Source of the DNA: JACVRW01 sp046735115
GTDB taxonomy: Bacteria; Actinomycetota; Thermoleophilia; Solirubrobacterales; Thermoleophilaceae
Assembly (NCBI GenBank): GCA_046735115.1
Contig: JBKPSR010000166.1
Coordinates: forward strand, 1 to 27,638
Reading direction: 5' to 3'
Length of the DNA: 27,638 nucleotides
Shown: positions 15,761 through 23,156 of the stretch, piece by piece
Layout of the letters: every line of letters begins with the position of its first letter
Position numbering within the stretch: the stretch's first letter is position 1
Notes under the pieces: model-generated
What the model was told of the DNA's origin: nothing
Seen by the model: the letters and a program-made list of their open reading frames with translations, nothing else
Database searches by the model: none
Translations under genes and position numbers: made by a program

Positions 15761-15943
15761 TCCCAGATCGCCCGGCGACTAGGAGGGCCTAGCCAAACGA
15801 AAGGCTGGCCCCAGCAGCATCGCCAACACCGTCGGCGGAAGCTCGTCGCCGAGCCCTAGCAGCCCGGACGAGAGCCGGACTGCCGCCAGCATCTCGGGCC
15901 GCTAGACCGACCCGGCCCGGGCCAACGCCGCCCGTGGGGTGTC

Positions 15944-15968
15944 GGCGCCTCCGACCATGAGAGGCGCC
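15944..15968. terminator. Hairpin between convergent genes
   Basis: GGCGCCTC (15944-15951) pairs perfectly with GAGGCGCC (15961-15968) around a nine-base loop. It sits between the stress-protein gene and the convergent dioxygenase gene, so it could stop transcription from either side. There is no T-run. The rest of 15761-16000 holds no gene I can support. Confidence 0.45.
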
Positions 15969-16000
15969 GGCTCCTCGCGGGCGCTGCCCGTTCAGGCGGG

Positions 16001-16615
16001 TTACGCGCGCGCCACGTCCAAAGTGATCAGGCCGACGTAGGCGGCTCGCTCCTTGGAAAGAGTCAGCTCGAGATCCCGCTCGTAGAGCGGGTCCGTAGCG
16101 TTGAACGCGTCGCGGCCCCGGTCGCTCGCGTACGGCTCGCGCGCGAAGACGCGGTCCGTGAACGAGTCGGCGAAGTAGAACTGCGTCGTGAGGACGGTGC
16201 GCTTGTCCAGGTGCACCTTCCCGTGGATGTGCACGGTCCGGCCCGGATACCAGCCCGGGTAGATGGTGGTGAACTCGGCGATGCCGTCCCGGTTCGTCAC
16301 CTGAAGTCCGCGGAGGTAGGTCTCGCCGGGCTCCGAGTAGCTGCCGGTCGCGTCGCAGTGCCAGATGTCGACGACCGCGTTCGGGATCGGGTCGCAGCCG
16401 GCGCCGGCGTCCCGCACGCGCACCCCGAGTCGGAGCGTCGCGCCGTCGCGGCCCTCGCGGATATCGCTGCGCACGCGGTCGACCTCGAAGTAGAACGGGC
16501 CCTCCGTCTCCTCGGCCGTGCGGGTGCATCGCGCTGCCTTGTCGAGGAGGGACGTGTCGGTATGTCCCGCGACCGCCGAGTCGTCATCGCCGCTGCACGC
16601 CCCCCAGCAGCGCAC
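16001..16615 (-). CDS. Intradiol ring-cleavage dioxygenase-like protein, leader out of frame
   Basis: The 204-residue reading frame carries an intradiol dioxygenase domain (protocatechuate 3,4-dioxygenase beta/catechol dioxygenase-like): TEGPFYFEVDRVRSDI, NAVVDIWHCDATGSYS, and TIYPGWYPGRTVHIHGKV. Probable Fe(III) ligands are Tyr93, Tyr119 or Tyr123, and His129 and His131. The domain is short and of the secreted lipoprotein kind. The open frame begins at a GTG giving MRCWGACSGDDD, which is not a natural start. One frame over, the upstream DNA encodes a twin-arginine leader that would end LGALLGAC if a run of six G (16600-16605) had five. So the gene is probably a frameshifted Tat lipoprotein or contains a sequencing error. 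Confidence 0.8.
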   Translation of the reverse strand: MRCWGACSGDDDSAVAGHTDTSLLDKAARCTRTAEETEGPFYFEVDRVRSDIREGRDGATLRLGVRVRDAGAGCDPIPNAVVDIWHCDATGSYSEPGETYLRGLQVTNRDGIAEFTTIYPGWYPGRTVHIHGKVHLDKRTVLTTQFYFADSFTDRVFAREPYASDRGRDAFNATDPLYERDLELTLSKERAAYVGLITLDVARA

Positions 16616-16670
16616 CCAGGCTGACGCTCCCGAAGCCGGCCACTGCTTGTCGGCGGCTCAGCCCGCCCAT
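16584..16670 (-). other. Out-of-frame twin-arginine lipoprotein leader of the dioxygenase
   Basis: An ATG at 16670 with AGGG four bases upstream opens a 28-codon frame containing LSRRQAVAGFGSVSLGALLGG, a Tat-type leader, then runs to a stop at 16584 inside the dioxygenase gene. Removing one G from the six-base run at 16600-16605 joins it to the dioxygenase frame and creates the lipobox LLGAC followed by the acidic SGDDD linker usual for such lipoproteins. Confidence 0.7.
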
Positions 16671-16699
16671 ACCCTCACCGTAGAGCCTGAACGCGCGCC

Positions 16700-16748
16700 T
16701 TGTGCCGAATCTCCATATGCGGTAGAAGGACTATGTACATATTTGTAC
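16700..16748 (+). promoter_or_regulatory. Promoter and palindromic operator of the four-gene flavin/folate operon
   Basis: TTGTGC (16700-16705) and TAGAAG (16723-16728) are 17 bases apart and form a plausible promoter. The inverted repeat GTACA-TATT-TGTAC (16735-16748) lies at the expected transcription start. It shares the GTAC-N6-GTAC plan with the palindrome at 15220, and its position would suit repression. Confidence 0.5.
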
Positions 16749-16781
16749 GAACGCGCTGCACCCGACTCGGGAGAGACGACC

Positions 16782-18182
16782 GTGGAGAAGACGTGGGGAG
16801 GCGAGCCCTTCTGGGGCCTCAGCTACGACTGGGACCCTGACTGGTTCCTGACCGAGCGCCAGAAGGAGCTGCGCGCGCAGCTCATCGAGCTGTGCGAGCA
16901 GGAGATGCGCGCGAACGCCAAGCGCTCCGACGACGAGCTCCTCTATCCGCGCCGCAACTTCGAGATCCTGGCCGAGAACGGCTTCCTGGGCCTCACCGTG
17001 CCCGAGGAGTACGGCGGCCTCGGCGAGAACCACGTCGCCTTCACGATGGTCTGCGAAACGCTCGCCCGCTACGGCTGCGCCTCCACGGCCATGTGCTACG
17101 TCATGCACATCGGCGCGGTGGCGACGATCATGCTGCGGCCGACCCCCGAGCTGATCGACAGGTACATCCGGCCGATGAACCCCGAGGTCAAGATCGGCAC
17201 GCTGTCCTATTCGGACCCGGAGACCGGCTCGCACTTCTGGTACCCGTTCTCCTCGAAGGCCGAGAAGTCGAACGGGGGCTTCAAGGTCAACAAGAAGGCG
17301 TCCTGGACCACCTCGGGCGGTTTCGCCGACTTTTACGTCGTGCAGACCACGAGCCCGGAGTTCAAGGGCTATGACGACCTGTCGGTGTTCGTGATCGACG
17401 GCGAGGACGTGAAGGCGCAGCCCTCGCTGTGGGACGCGCTCGGCCTCCGCGGCAACCAGTCGGGCCCCATCCAGGTCGAGGACATCGAGATCCCGCCCGA
17501 GCAGGTCGTGGGTCCGCTGGGCGACGGTGCGGCGTCTAACGACGAGGCCGTGGACCCGTGGTTCCTGATCGGCTCGTCCTCCGTCTGGAACGGCATCACG
17601 ATGGGCGCGATCGACATCGCGAAGCGGCACACCACCCGCAAGCGCCACGTGGACGTGGGCATGCGCGTGGCGGACTACCCGACGATCCAGGACTACGTCG
17701 GCGAGGCCGTGATGGACACGAACGCGTGCCGCGTGTTCGTGATGTCGGTGGCGCAGGCGATGGACCGCGTGACAGACGACAACCGCCGCGTCCTCGAGCC
17801 GGGCGAGACGGCGCGCGCGGACTACCTCCACTGGGCCTGGCAGATCAAGTTCGAGGCGGCCAAGAACACCGCCCAACACGTGGACAAGATGCTCCACGCC
17901 TGCGGCGGGTCCGGCTACAAGCGCGACATGGAGCTCGAGCGCTACGTGCGCGACGCGAAGGCCGGCTGGGTCATGGGCCCGACGAACGAGGTGCTGCGGC
18001 AGTTCGTCGGCAAGGCGGTCCTGCTCGGCTTCGACGCGCTCGACTACTGGAACCAGACCTACAATCGGCGTGTCGTCGAAAACGAGGTCAAGAAGCTCGA
18101 CTCGGCCGGCAAGCGCGACCTGGCCAAGACGCTGATGGAGCAGGCGGACAAGGACGAGGCAAAGGAGCCGGCGAAGGCGTGA
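16782..18182 (+). CDS. Acyl-CoA-dehydrogenase-fold flavoprotein, possibly a monooxygenase
   Basis: This 466-residue protein has the three-part acyl-CoA dehydrogenase fold: an N-terminal helical domain with GFLGLTVPEEYGGLG (68-81), a middle beta domain with a YSDPETGS loop and TTSGGFADFYVVQ, and a C-terminal helical domain with LHACGGSGYKRDMELERYVRD (371-391). Where typical members have YEGT with the catalytic Glu, this protein reads WVMGPTNEV (396-404), so that position is Gly399. I also see no Glu at the alternative helix-G site. A flavin reductase gene lies two genes downstream, which fits a flavin-dependent monooxygenase of the DszC type better than a CoA-ester oxidase. The GTG at 16782, with GGGAGAG upstream, is the start. 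The end overlaps the next start (GTGA). Confidence 0.85.
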   Translation: MEKTWGGEPFWGLSYDWDPDWFLTERQKELRAQLIELCEQEMRANAKRSDDELLYPRRNFEILAENGFLGLTVPEEYGGLGENHVAFTMVCETLARYGCASTAMCYVMHIGAVATIMLRPTPELIDRYIRPMNPEVKIGTLSYSDPETGSHFWYPFSSKAEKSNGGFKVNKKASWTTSGGFADFYVVQTTSPEFKGYDDLSVFVIDGEDVKAQPSLWDALGLRGNQSGPIQVEDIEIPPEQVVGPLGDGAASNDEAVDPWFLIGSSSVWNGITMGAIDIAKRHTTRKRHVDVGMRVADYPTIQDYVGEAVMDTNACRVFVMSVAQAMDRVTDDNRRVLEPGETARADYLHWAWQIKFEAAKNTAQHVDKMLHACGGSGYKRDMELERYVRDAKAGWVMGPTNEVLRQFVGKAVLLGFDALDYWNQTYNRRVVENEVKKLDSAGKRDLAKTLMEQADKDEAKEPAKA

Positions 18183-20485
18183 CGGTCCAGGCGACGCCGC
18201 CCTCGCTGATCTCAGGGCTGCGGCCTGCAGACCGGAGCTTCGAGAGCTGGTGGGTGCGGCCGGGCTCGGCGACGGCTGTGGACGTGCACGCGGGCGACCG
18301 CGTGACGATCGTCGACCCCGACGGCGGGCAGCCGGCCGAGGTCACCACCGTGCCAGAGGCCCTCGGTCTGCGCGCCGACGCGCGGGCGACCGTGCTGGCG
18401 CGTCTGCTGGACGAGGGGGGCGAGGACGGCTTCCTGCGGGCTTTGCATCAGAGGGGGCTTCGCCCGGACGAGGCCCGCGCCGCCCTGCTCTTCGGCGGGG
18501 ACGGCCCGCCGGGCGCGTCGGAATCGTTCGGCGTGGAGCGCGAGGCCCTGCTCGTGGTGGCCGCGCCAGGTGGCCGCCTCGTCGACGGCGACCCACCGGC
18601 CTCGGCGCTCGTTGTCGAGATCAGGCGCCAGACGCCGCGCAAGCCGGCCGACGTGGAGCTGCCCGAGCCGCTGGCGGAGCCGCGGCTCGACTTCCGTGTG
18701 GACCGGGCCAGCGCGCTCGCGTACGAGGTGCGAGAGGGCGAGTACATCCAGGTGATCGACGTCCAGGGCAGGCAGTGCTCGGACTTCCTCGCCTTCCACC
18801 GCGCGAAGCTCGACCGTGGTCTCGAGCGCGGGATGGACGGCGTCACAACGCGAACGCTGATGGGCGCCGCCTACCCGCTGCCGGGCCTCTACAGCAAGTT
18901 CTTCGACGTGGATATGGACCCGCTCGTGCAGGTGGTGCGCGACACGGTCGGTCGCCACGACACGTTCGGGCTCGCCTGCACGCGCCGCTACTACGAGGAC
19001 ATGGGCTACCCCGGCCACGTCAACTGCACGGACAATTTCAACGGGCAGGTTGACCAGTACGGGATCGCGGCGCGGGCCGGCTGGGAGGCCGTCAACTTCT
19101 TCTTCAACACCCGGATCGAGGCGGACAACCAGCTGGTCTCGGACGAGCCTTGGTCGCGGCCGGGCGACTACGTCCTGATGCGGGCGATGACGGACCTGGT
19201 GTGCGCCTCGTCGGCGTGCCCGGATGACATCGACCCGGCGAACGCCTGGGAGTGCACCGACATACAGGTGCGCGTGTACCCGCCGGAGAACCGCTTCTCG
19301 ACGGCCATCGCCCACCGCGTGACCCCGGAGGCAGAGCCAGTGCTGACAAAGGAGACGGCGTTCCATCCGCGCACAAGCGAGCTCACCGAAAGCTTCGTGG
19401 AGTACCGCGGCTACTGGCTGCCGCACTGCTTCAACAACGAGGGCGCGATCGGCGAGTACTGGGCGTGCCGCGAGAAGGCCGTGGTCATGGACCTCTCGCC
19501 GCTGCGGAAGTGGGAGGTGCTCGGCCCCGACGCGGAGACGCTGATCCAGCATGCGATCACGCGCGACGCACGCCGACTGGCGGTGGGTCAGGTCGTCTAC
19601 ACGGCGATCTGCAACGAGACGGGCGGGATGGTCGACGACGCCACCGTCTTCCGCCTCGGCGACGACAACTTCCGCTTCATCGGCGGCGACCCATACGACG
19701 GGATCTGGCTGAAGGAGCTCGGCGAGAAGCTCGGGCTGAAGGCGTTCGTGAAGCCCTCCACCGACCAGCTGCACAACGTGGCGGTACAGGGGCCGAACAG
19801 CCGCGAGATCATGAGGCAGCTGATCTGGACACCTCCAACGCAGCCCTCGCTCGAGGAGCTCAAGTGGTTCCGCTTCCTCGTCGGGCGGATCGGCGGCTAC
19901 CAGGGGATACCGGTCGTGGTCTCGCGGACGGGCTACACGGGCGAGCTGGGCTACGAGGTCTTCTGCCACCCGGACGACGGCGCGGCGGTCTGGGACGCGA
20001 TCTGGGAGGCGGGGCAGCCTCACGGCCTGAAGCCGCTCGGCCTCGAGGCGCTCGACACGATCCGGATCGAGGCGGGGCTGATCTTCGCCGGCTACGAGTT
20101 CGACGACCAGGTCGACCCGTTCGAGGCGGGCATCGGGTTCACGGTCAAGCTCGACTCCGAGGACGACTTCGTGGGCAAGGAAGCGCTGATCGAGCGCTCC
20201 GAGCACCCGCAGCGGAAGCTCGTTGGGCTGGAGCTCGAGGGGAACGAGATCGCCGGGCACGGCGACGAGGTGTACGTGGGCCGCCGGCGCGTGGGCGTGG
20301 TCACGAGCGGCACGCGCTCGCCGACGCTGCGCATGAACATCGCGCTGTGCCGGATGTCGGTGCAGTTCGCGGAGAACGGCACGGCGGTCGAGGTGGGCAA
20401 GCTCGACGGGCTGCAGAAGCGGATCCCGGCGCAGGTGGTCGGCTTCCCCTTCTATGACCCGAACAAGGAGCGCCCACGCTCGTGA
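18179..20485 (+). CDS. DUF1989-DUF1989-GcvT fusion protein
   Basis: This 768-residue cytoplasmic protein has three parts. Residues about 20-160 look like a degenerate DUF1989 module (VHAGDRVTIVDPDGGQPAEV). Residues about 170-385 are a full DUF1989 module (VREGEYIQVIDVQGRQCSDF, LACTRRYYEDMGYPGHVNCTDN, SRPGDYVLMRA, SSACPDDIDPAN), keeping C267, H280, C283 and C347. Residues about 395-768 are an aminomethyltransferase (GcvT) domain with TGGMVDDATVFRL, whose Asp is conserved for folate chemistry, and VVSRTGYTGELGYEVF. DUF1989 includes the carboxyguanidine deiminase pair CgdA/CgdB, which gives a precedent for two such modules working together. The GTG start overlaps the previous stop and its stop overlaps the flavin reductase start. 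It probably transfers a one-carbon group to tetrahydrofolate; the substrate is unknown. Confidence 0.85.
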   Translation: MTVQATPPSLISGLRPADRSFESWWVRPGSATAVDVHAGDRVTIVDPDGGQPAEVTTVPEALGLRADARATVLARLLDEGGEDGFLRALHQRGLRPDEARAALLFGGDGPPGASESFGVEREALLVVAAPGGRLVDGDPPASALVVEIRRQTPRKPADVELPEPLAEPRLDFRVDRASALAYEVREGEYIQVIDVQGRQCSDFLAFHRAKLDRGLERGMDGVTTRTLMGAAYPLPGLYSKFFDVDMDPLVQVVRDTVGRHDTFGLACTRRYYEDMGYPGHVNCTDNFNGQVDQYGIAARAGWEAVNFFFNTRIEADNQLVSDEPWSRPGDYVLMRAMTDLVCASSACPDDIDPANAWECTDIQVRVYPPENRFSTAIAHRVTPEAEPVLTKETAFHPRTSELTESFVEYRGYWLPHCFNNEGAIGEYWACREKAVVMDLSPLRKWEVLGPDAETLIQHAITRDARRLAVGQVVYTAICNETGGMVDDATVFRLGDDNFRFIGGDPYDGIWLKELGEKLGLKAFVKPSTDQLHNVAVQGPNSREIMRQLIWTPPTQPSLEELKWFRFLVGRIGGYQGIPVVVSRTGYTGELGYEVFCHPDDGAAVWDAIWEAGQPHGLKPLGLEALDTIRIEAGLIFAGYEFDDQVDPFEAGIGFTVKLDSEDDFVGKEALIERSEHPQRKLVGLELEGNEIAGHGDEVYVGRRRVGVVTSGTRSPTLRMNIALCRMSVQFAENGTAVEVGKLDGLQKRIPAQVVGFPFYDPNKERPRS

Positions 20486-21072
20486 GCACCCCCGAACGGC
20501 CCGCCGAGTTCAACTTCCCGCTCAGCTGGAGCGGGCCGGACGGAATCGGCGCGACGCCGTTCGACGAGTACGCCGAGCCCGAGCGCCCGGACGTGGGAGA
20601 GGACGGACAGGATCCAGCCGTGGCGCTTCGCAGGACGCTTGGAATGTTTGCGACCGGCGTGACGGTGGTGACAGCGTTAAAGGACGAGCAGGTGCACGGG
20701 ATGACGGCCAACGCCTTCATGTCCGTCTCGCTCGAGCCGCCCCTGGTGCTGATCTCGGTCGACCGCCGCACCAAGATGTGCGCGCTGCTTCACGAGGGCA
20801 TGCACTACGGCGTCAGCGTCCTCGGTGCAACCCAGGCGGAGTTGTCCGACCGGTTCGCCGGCCGTTCGAGCGAAGCCGAGCCGCGCTTCCAGGTCGTGAA
20901 GGAGACTCCGCTCGTGGAGGGCGCGCTGGCTCACTTCGTCGCGCGCGTGGAGCGCTCGTACTGGGGCGGCGATCACTCGCTGTTCCTCGGCCGTGTTGAG
21001 TACGCGCGCCAGAACCCCGGCACCCCGCTGCTGTTCCACGGCGGGCGCTACGAGAAGCTCGGAGCCGGCTGA
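20482..21072 (+). CDS. Flavin reductase domain protein (HpaC-like)
   Basis: This 196-residue protein has a flavin reductase-like domain from about residue 47: LRRTLGMFATGVTVVTAL, GMTANAFMSVSLEPPLVLISV, and GVSVLGATQAELSDRFAG. These segments bind FMN in the HpaC/DszD-type reductases, which supply reduced flavin to a separate monooxygenase using NAD(P)H. The first 45 residues form an acidic, Pro-rich extension that I do not recognise. The start is the GTG in the GTGA overlap with the fusion gene, and its stop overlaps the kinase ATG by one base. The natural partner is the acyl-CoA-dehydrogenase-fold protein two genes upstream. Confidence 0.88.
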   Translation: MSTPERPAEFNFPLSWSGPDGIGATPFDEYAEPERPDVGEDGQDPAVALRRTLGMFATGVTVVTALKDEQVHGMTANAFMSVSLEPPLVLISVDRRTKMCALLHEGMHYGVSVLGATQAELSDRFAGRSSEAEPRFQVVKETPLVEGALAHFVARVERSYWGGDHSLFLGRVEYARQNPGTPLLFHGGRYEKLGAG

Positions 21073-22028
21073 TGCCGCGGGCCATCGTGGTCGGCGTCGT
21101 CGGGGACTCCGGCGCAGGCAAGACGACCGTCACCCGCGGCCTCCTCCGCGTGCTCGGCGACAGCCATGTGACGCACATCTCGGCGGACGACTACCACCGT
21201 TACGACCGGGTCTCACGTCGTGAGCTGGGCGTCACGCCCCTGCATCCCGACTCGAACCACCTCGACATCCTCACCCAGCACGTCGTCCACCTCAGGCGAG
21301 GAGAGCCGGTGCTGAAGCCGGTCTACAGCCACCAGGACGGGACCTTCAAGCCGCCGGCCTACGTGAGGCCGTCGACCTTCCTCGTGATGGAAGGGCTCTT
21401 GAACTTCCACACGGAGACACTGCGCTCGCTGCACGACGTGCGGGTCGTCCTGGCGCCGCCGGAGGAGCTCCGGCGGGCGTGGAAGGTGAAGCGCGACTGC
21501 ACCCGGCGCGGCTACACGACGGACGAGGTGCTTGCCGAGCTCGACGCCCGGCAGTCCGACGCCGAGGAGTTCATCCACCCGCAGCGCCGGCACGCGGACA
21601 TCGTCGTCGCGTTCGCGCCGAACAGCTCGAGCGATCCCGCGCACCTGGACGCGGACGTGATACTGCGCGATTCGCTCCCGCACCCGGACCTCTCGCCGCT
21701 GCTAGATGGCAGCGACCACGGGCCGGCGCTGATCAAGCGCGAGCGCGAGTGGCTGCTGCGCGTGCCGGGCGACCTCGACCCGGGGCACGCCGCCGAGCTC
21801 GAGGAGGCTGTCTGGGACCGGATGAGCTTCGCCTCGCACCTGCGCATCCGCCGGCTCGGCGAGTTCACGGTCGGCACGGACCTGCTCCGCTCCGACTCGC
21901 TCGCCCTGGTGCAGCTCCTGATCCTGTACCACGTGGTCACGGCCCGGGCGGCGCTCTCGATCGGTGGATCGCCCCCGCGCGCAGACCCGCGCTTCCCGAC
22001 GGGCTCCGACTCGGCACTGCACGCCTAG
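21072..22028 (+). CDS. prk: Phosphoribulokinase/uridine kinase-family kinase, probable phosphoribulokinase
   Basis: This 318-residue protein has a Walker A GDSGAGKTT at residues 11-19, ADDYHRYDR at 38-46, KPVYSHQDGTF at 82-92, FLVMEGLL at 103-110 and WKVKRDCTRRGYT at 137-149. This series follows phosphoribulokinase, which makes ribulose 1,5-bisphosphate, more closely than uridine kinase. The P-loop cysteine of plant enzymes is Ala15, so thioredoxin control is not expected. The C-terminal part (about 245-300) contains LGEFTVGTDLLRSDSLALVQLLILYH. No RuBisCO gene is in the window. It is the last gene of the overlapping operon, and a CbbR-like regulator follows, which supports a Calvin-type or related pentose role. 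Confidence 0.8.
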   Translation: MPRAIVVGVVGDSGAGKTTVTRGLLRVLGDSHVTHISADDYHRYDRVSRRELGVTPLHPDSNHLDILTQHVVHLRRGEPVLKPVYSHQDGTFKPPAYVRPSTFLVMEGLLNFHTETLRSLHDVRVVLAPPEELRRAWKVKRDCTRRGYTTDEVLAELDARQSDAEEFIHPQRRHADIVVAFAPNSSSDPAHLDADVILRDSLPHPDLSPLLDGSDHGPALIKREREWLLRVPGDLDPGHAAELEEAVWDRMSFASHLRIRRLGEFTVGTDLLRSDSLALVQLLILYHVVTARAALSIGGSPPRADPRFPTGSDSALHA

Positions 22029-22068
22029 CCTGGGCGATCTCGCGGCCGACATCCGATCCGACGTCGCT

Positions 22069-22110
22069 TTGCATCCTTAGGCATCTCTCTATACGTTCCT
22101 CAGTACGTAT
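22069..22110 (+). promoter_or_regulatory. Promoter and inverted repeat at the LysR gene start
   Basis: TTGCAT (22069-22074) and TATACG (22090-22095) could form a promoter with a short 15-base spacer. ATACGT (22091-22096) and ACGTAT (22105-22110) are a perfect inverted repeat separated by eight bases, running into the ATG at 22109. This is a likely autoregulatory site for the LysR protein, and the message would have a very short leader. Confidence 0.45.
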
Positions 22111-23014
22111 GGCGGTGACGCTTACGCAGCTTGTCGCCTTCCTGACGGTTGTACGGCGCGGATCTGTTACGGCGGCAGCGGAGGAGCTCGTGGTGACGCA
22201 GCCGTCGGTCTCGGCCGCCGTGTCGGCCCTGGAGCGGGAGCTCGGCGTGCGGCTCACCGAGCGCGCAGGACGCACCGTGCGGCCCACGACGGCCGGCTCG
22301 GCCTACGCGCCCTACGCGAGCGACGTGCTCGGGCTCCTCGAGCAGGGCGCTCGCGCCGCCCGCGAGGCGGCGGACGCGCGGCCGCACACGCTACGGATCA
22401 GCGCGGTCACGACCGCTGGCGAGTACCTCGTGCCGCAGCTGATCCAGGCGTTCCGGGAGCGGCGGCCGGAGGTGGAGATCTCGCTCGACGTCGGCAACCG
22501 CCAGGTCGTCTTCCAGCGGGTGCTCGACCACAAGGTCGACGTGGCCGTGACCGGCCGGATCCCGGACGACGAGCGGCTCGTGGGCGAGGACTTCGCGGAC
22601 AACGAATTCACGATCGTCACCGCCGCGGGTGATCCGCTCGCGCGGCGGCGCTGGGTGGCGATGGAGGAGCTCGAGAAGCGCCCGTGGCTACTGCGAGAGC
22701 AGGGATCGGGCACGAGGACTCTGGTGGAGGAGTTCCTGGCTTCGCGTGGCATCGAGCCGACCCTGCTCACACTCGGCTCCAACGGCGCGATCAAACAGGC
22801 GGCGCGAGCGGGCCTCGGCGTGGCCCTTCAGTCCCGGGCGGCGGTCGAGCTCGAGCTGAAGCTCGGCCTGCTCGACACGATCACGCCCCGCGGCGGTCTG
22901 CCCGAGCGCCGCTGGCACGTGGTGCGGAGCGCGGTCGGTCCGGTCCGCGAGGACGTGGAGGCGTTCATGGCGTTCTGCAGCTCGGCGGCGGGGCGGCACG
23001 CGCTGGCGGGGTGA
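22109..23014 (+). CDS. LysR-family transcriptional regulator, CbbR-like
   Basis: This 301-residue regulator has an N-terminal helix-turn-helix (residues 3-62: LTQLVAFLTVVRRGSVTAAAEEL, VTQPSVSAAVSALERELGV) and a periplasmic-binding-protein-like effector domain (about 90-295). The first 60 residues closely resemble CbbR/CfxR, the activators of Calvin-cycle genes, which fits its place 80 bases after the phosphoribulokinase gene. It lies on the same strand as its putative target operon rather than divergent, which is unusual for LysR regulators. The ATG at 22109 has no ribosome site, and the start is set by the position of the helix-turn-helix. Confidence 0.88.
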   Translation: MAVTLTQLVAFLTVVRRGSVTAAAEELVVTQPSVSAAVSALERELGVRLTERAGRTVRPTTAGSAYAPYASDVLGLLEQGARAAREAADARPHTLRISAVTTAGEYLVPQLIQAFRERRPEVEISLDVGNRQVVFQRVLDHKVDVAVTGRIPDDERLVGEDFADNEFTIVTAAGDPLARRRWVAMEELEKRPWLLREQGSGTRTLVEEFLASRGIEPTLLTLGSNGAIKQAARAGLGVALQSRAAVELELKLGLLDTITPRGGLPERRWHVVRSAVGPVREDVEAFMAFCSSAAGRHALAG

Positions 23015-23087
23015 GGCGCGGGGCGGCCCGCGCTGGGCACCATGGACCGGCGAGCTGAACTACGGGCATTGACTGGGGTCTCGGCCA

Positions 23088-23131
23088 GGTGGTCGGTATC
23101 TGGTGCGAAAACGCGACGCATACCTACCACC
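23088..23131. terminator. Long-stem hairpin between convergent genes
   Basis: GGTGGTCGGTAT (23088-23099) pairs with ATACCTACCACC (23120-23131) over 12 positions with one mismatch. The 20-base loop contains a small inner GCG-AAAA-CGC stem. It lies between the LysR stop and the convergent BKACE stop, so a bidirectional terminator is likely, although there is no clear T-run. The remainder of 23015-23156 holds no gene that I can support. Confidence 0.5.
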
Positions 23132-23156
23132 ACCTATATGAACAGTCCCTTTCGGT

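Noticed and set aside
15779..15892. 37-residue minus-strand frame (MLAAVRLSSGLLGLGDELPP...)
   Set aside because: Its composition looks somewhat protein-like, but it has no ribosome site or recognisable homology, and it is short. It could be a remnant of a decayed gene, but the evidence is too weak to call.
15789..16529. 246-codon minus-strand frame overlapping the dioxygenase
   Set aside because: It is Arg/Gly/Pro-rich and out of frame with the dioxygenase motifs. I also checked whether it explained the frameshift, and it does not contain the leader or the iron ligands.
18212..20260. 682-codon open frame on the minus strand
   Set aside because: It lies wholly antisense to the DUF1989-GcvT fusion gene and is low-complexity, rich in Arg, Val and Leu, as expected for antisense frames in GC-rich DNA. 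The plus-strand protein has clear domains.
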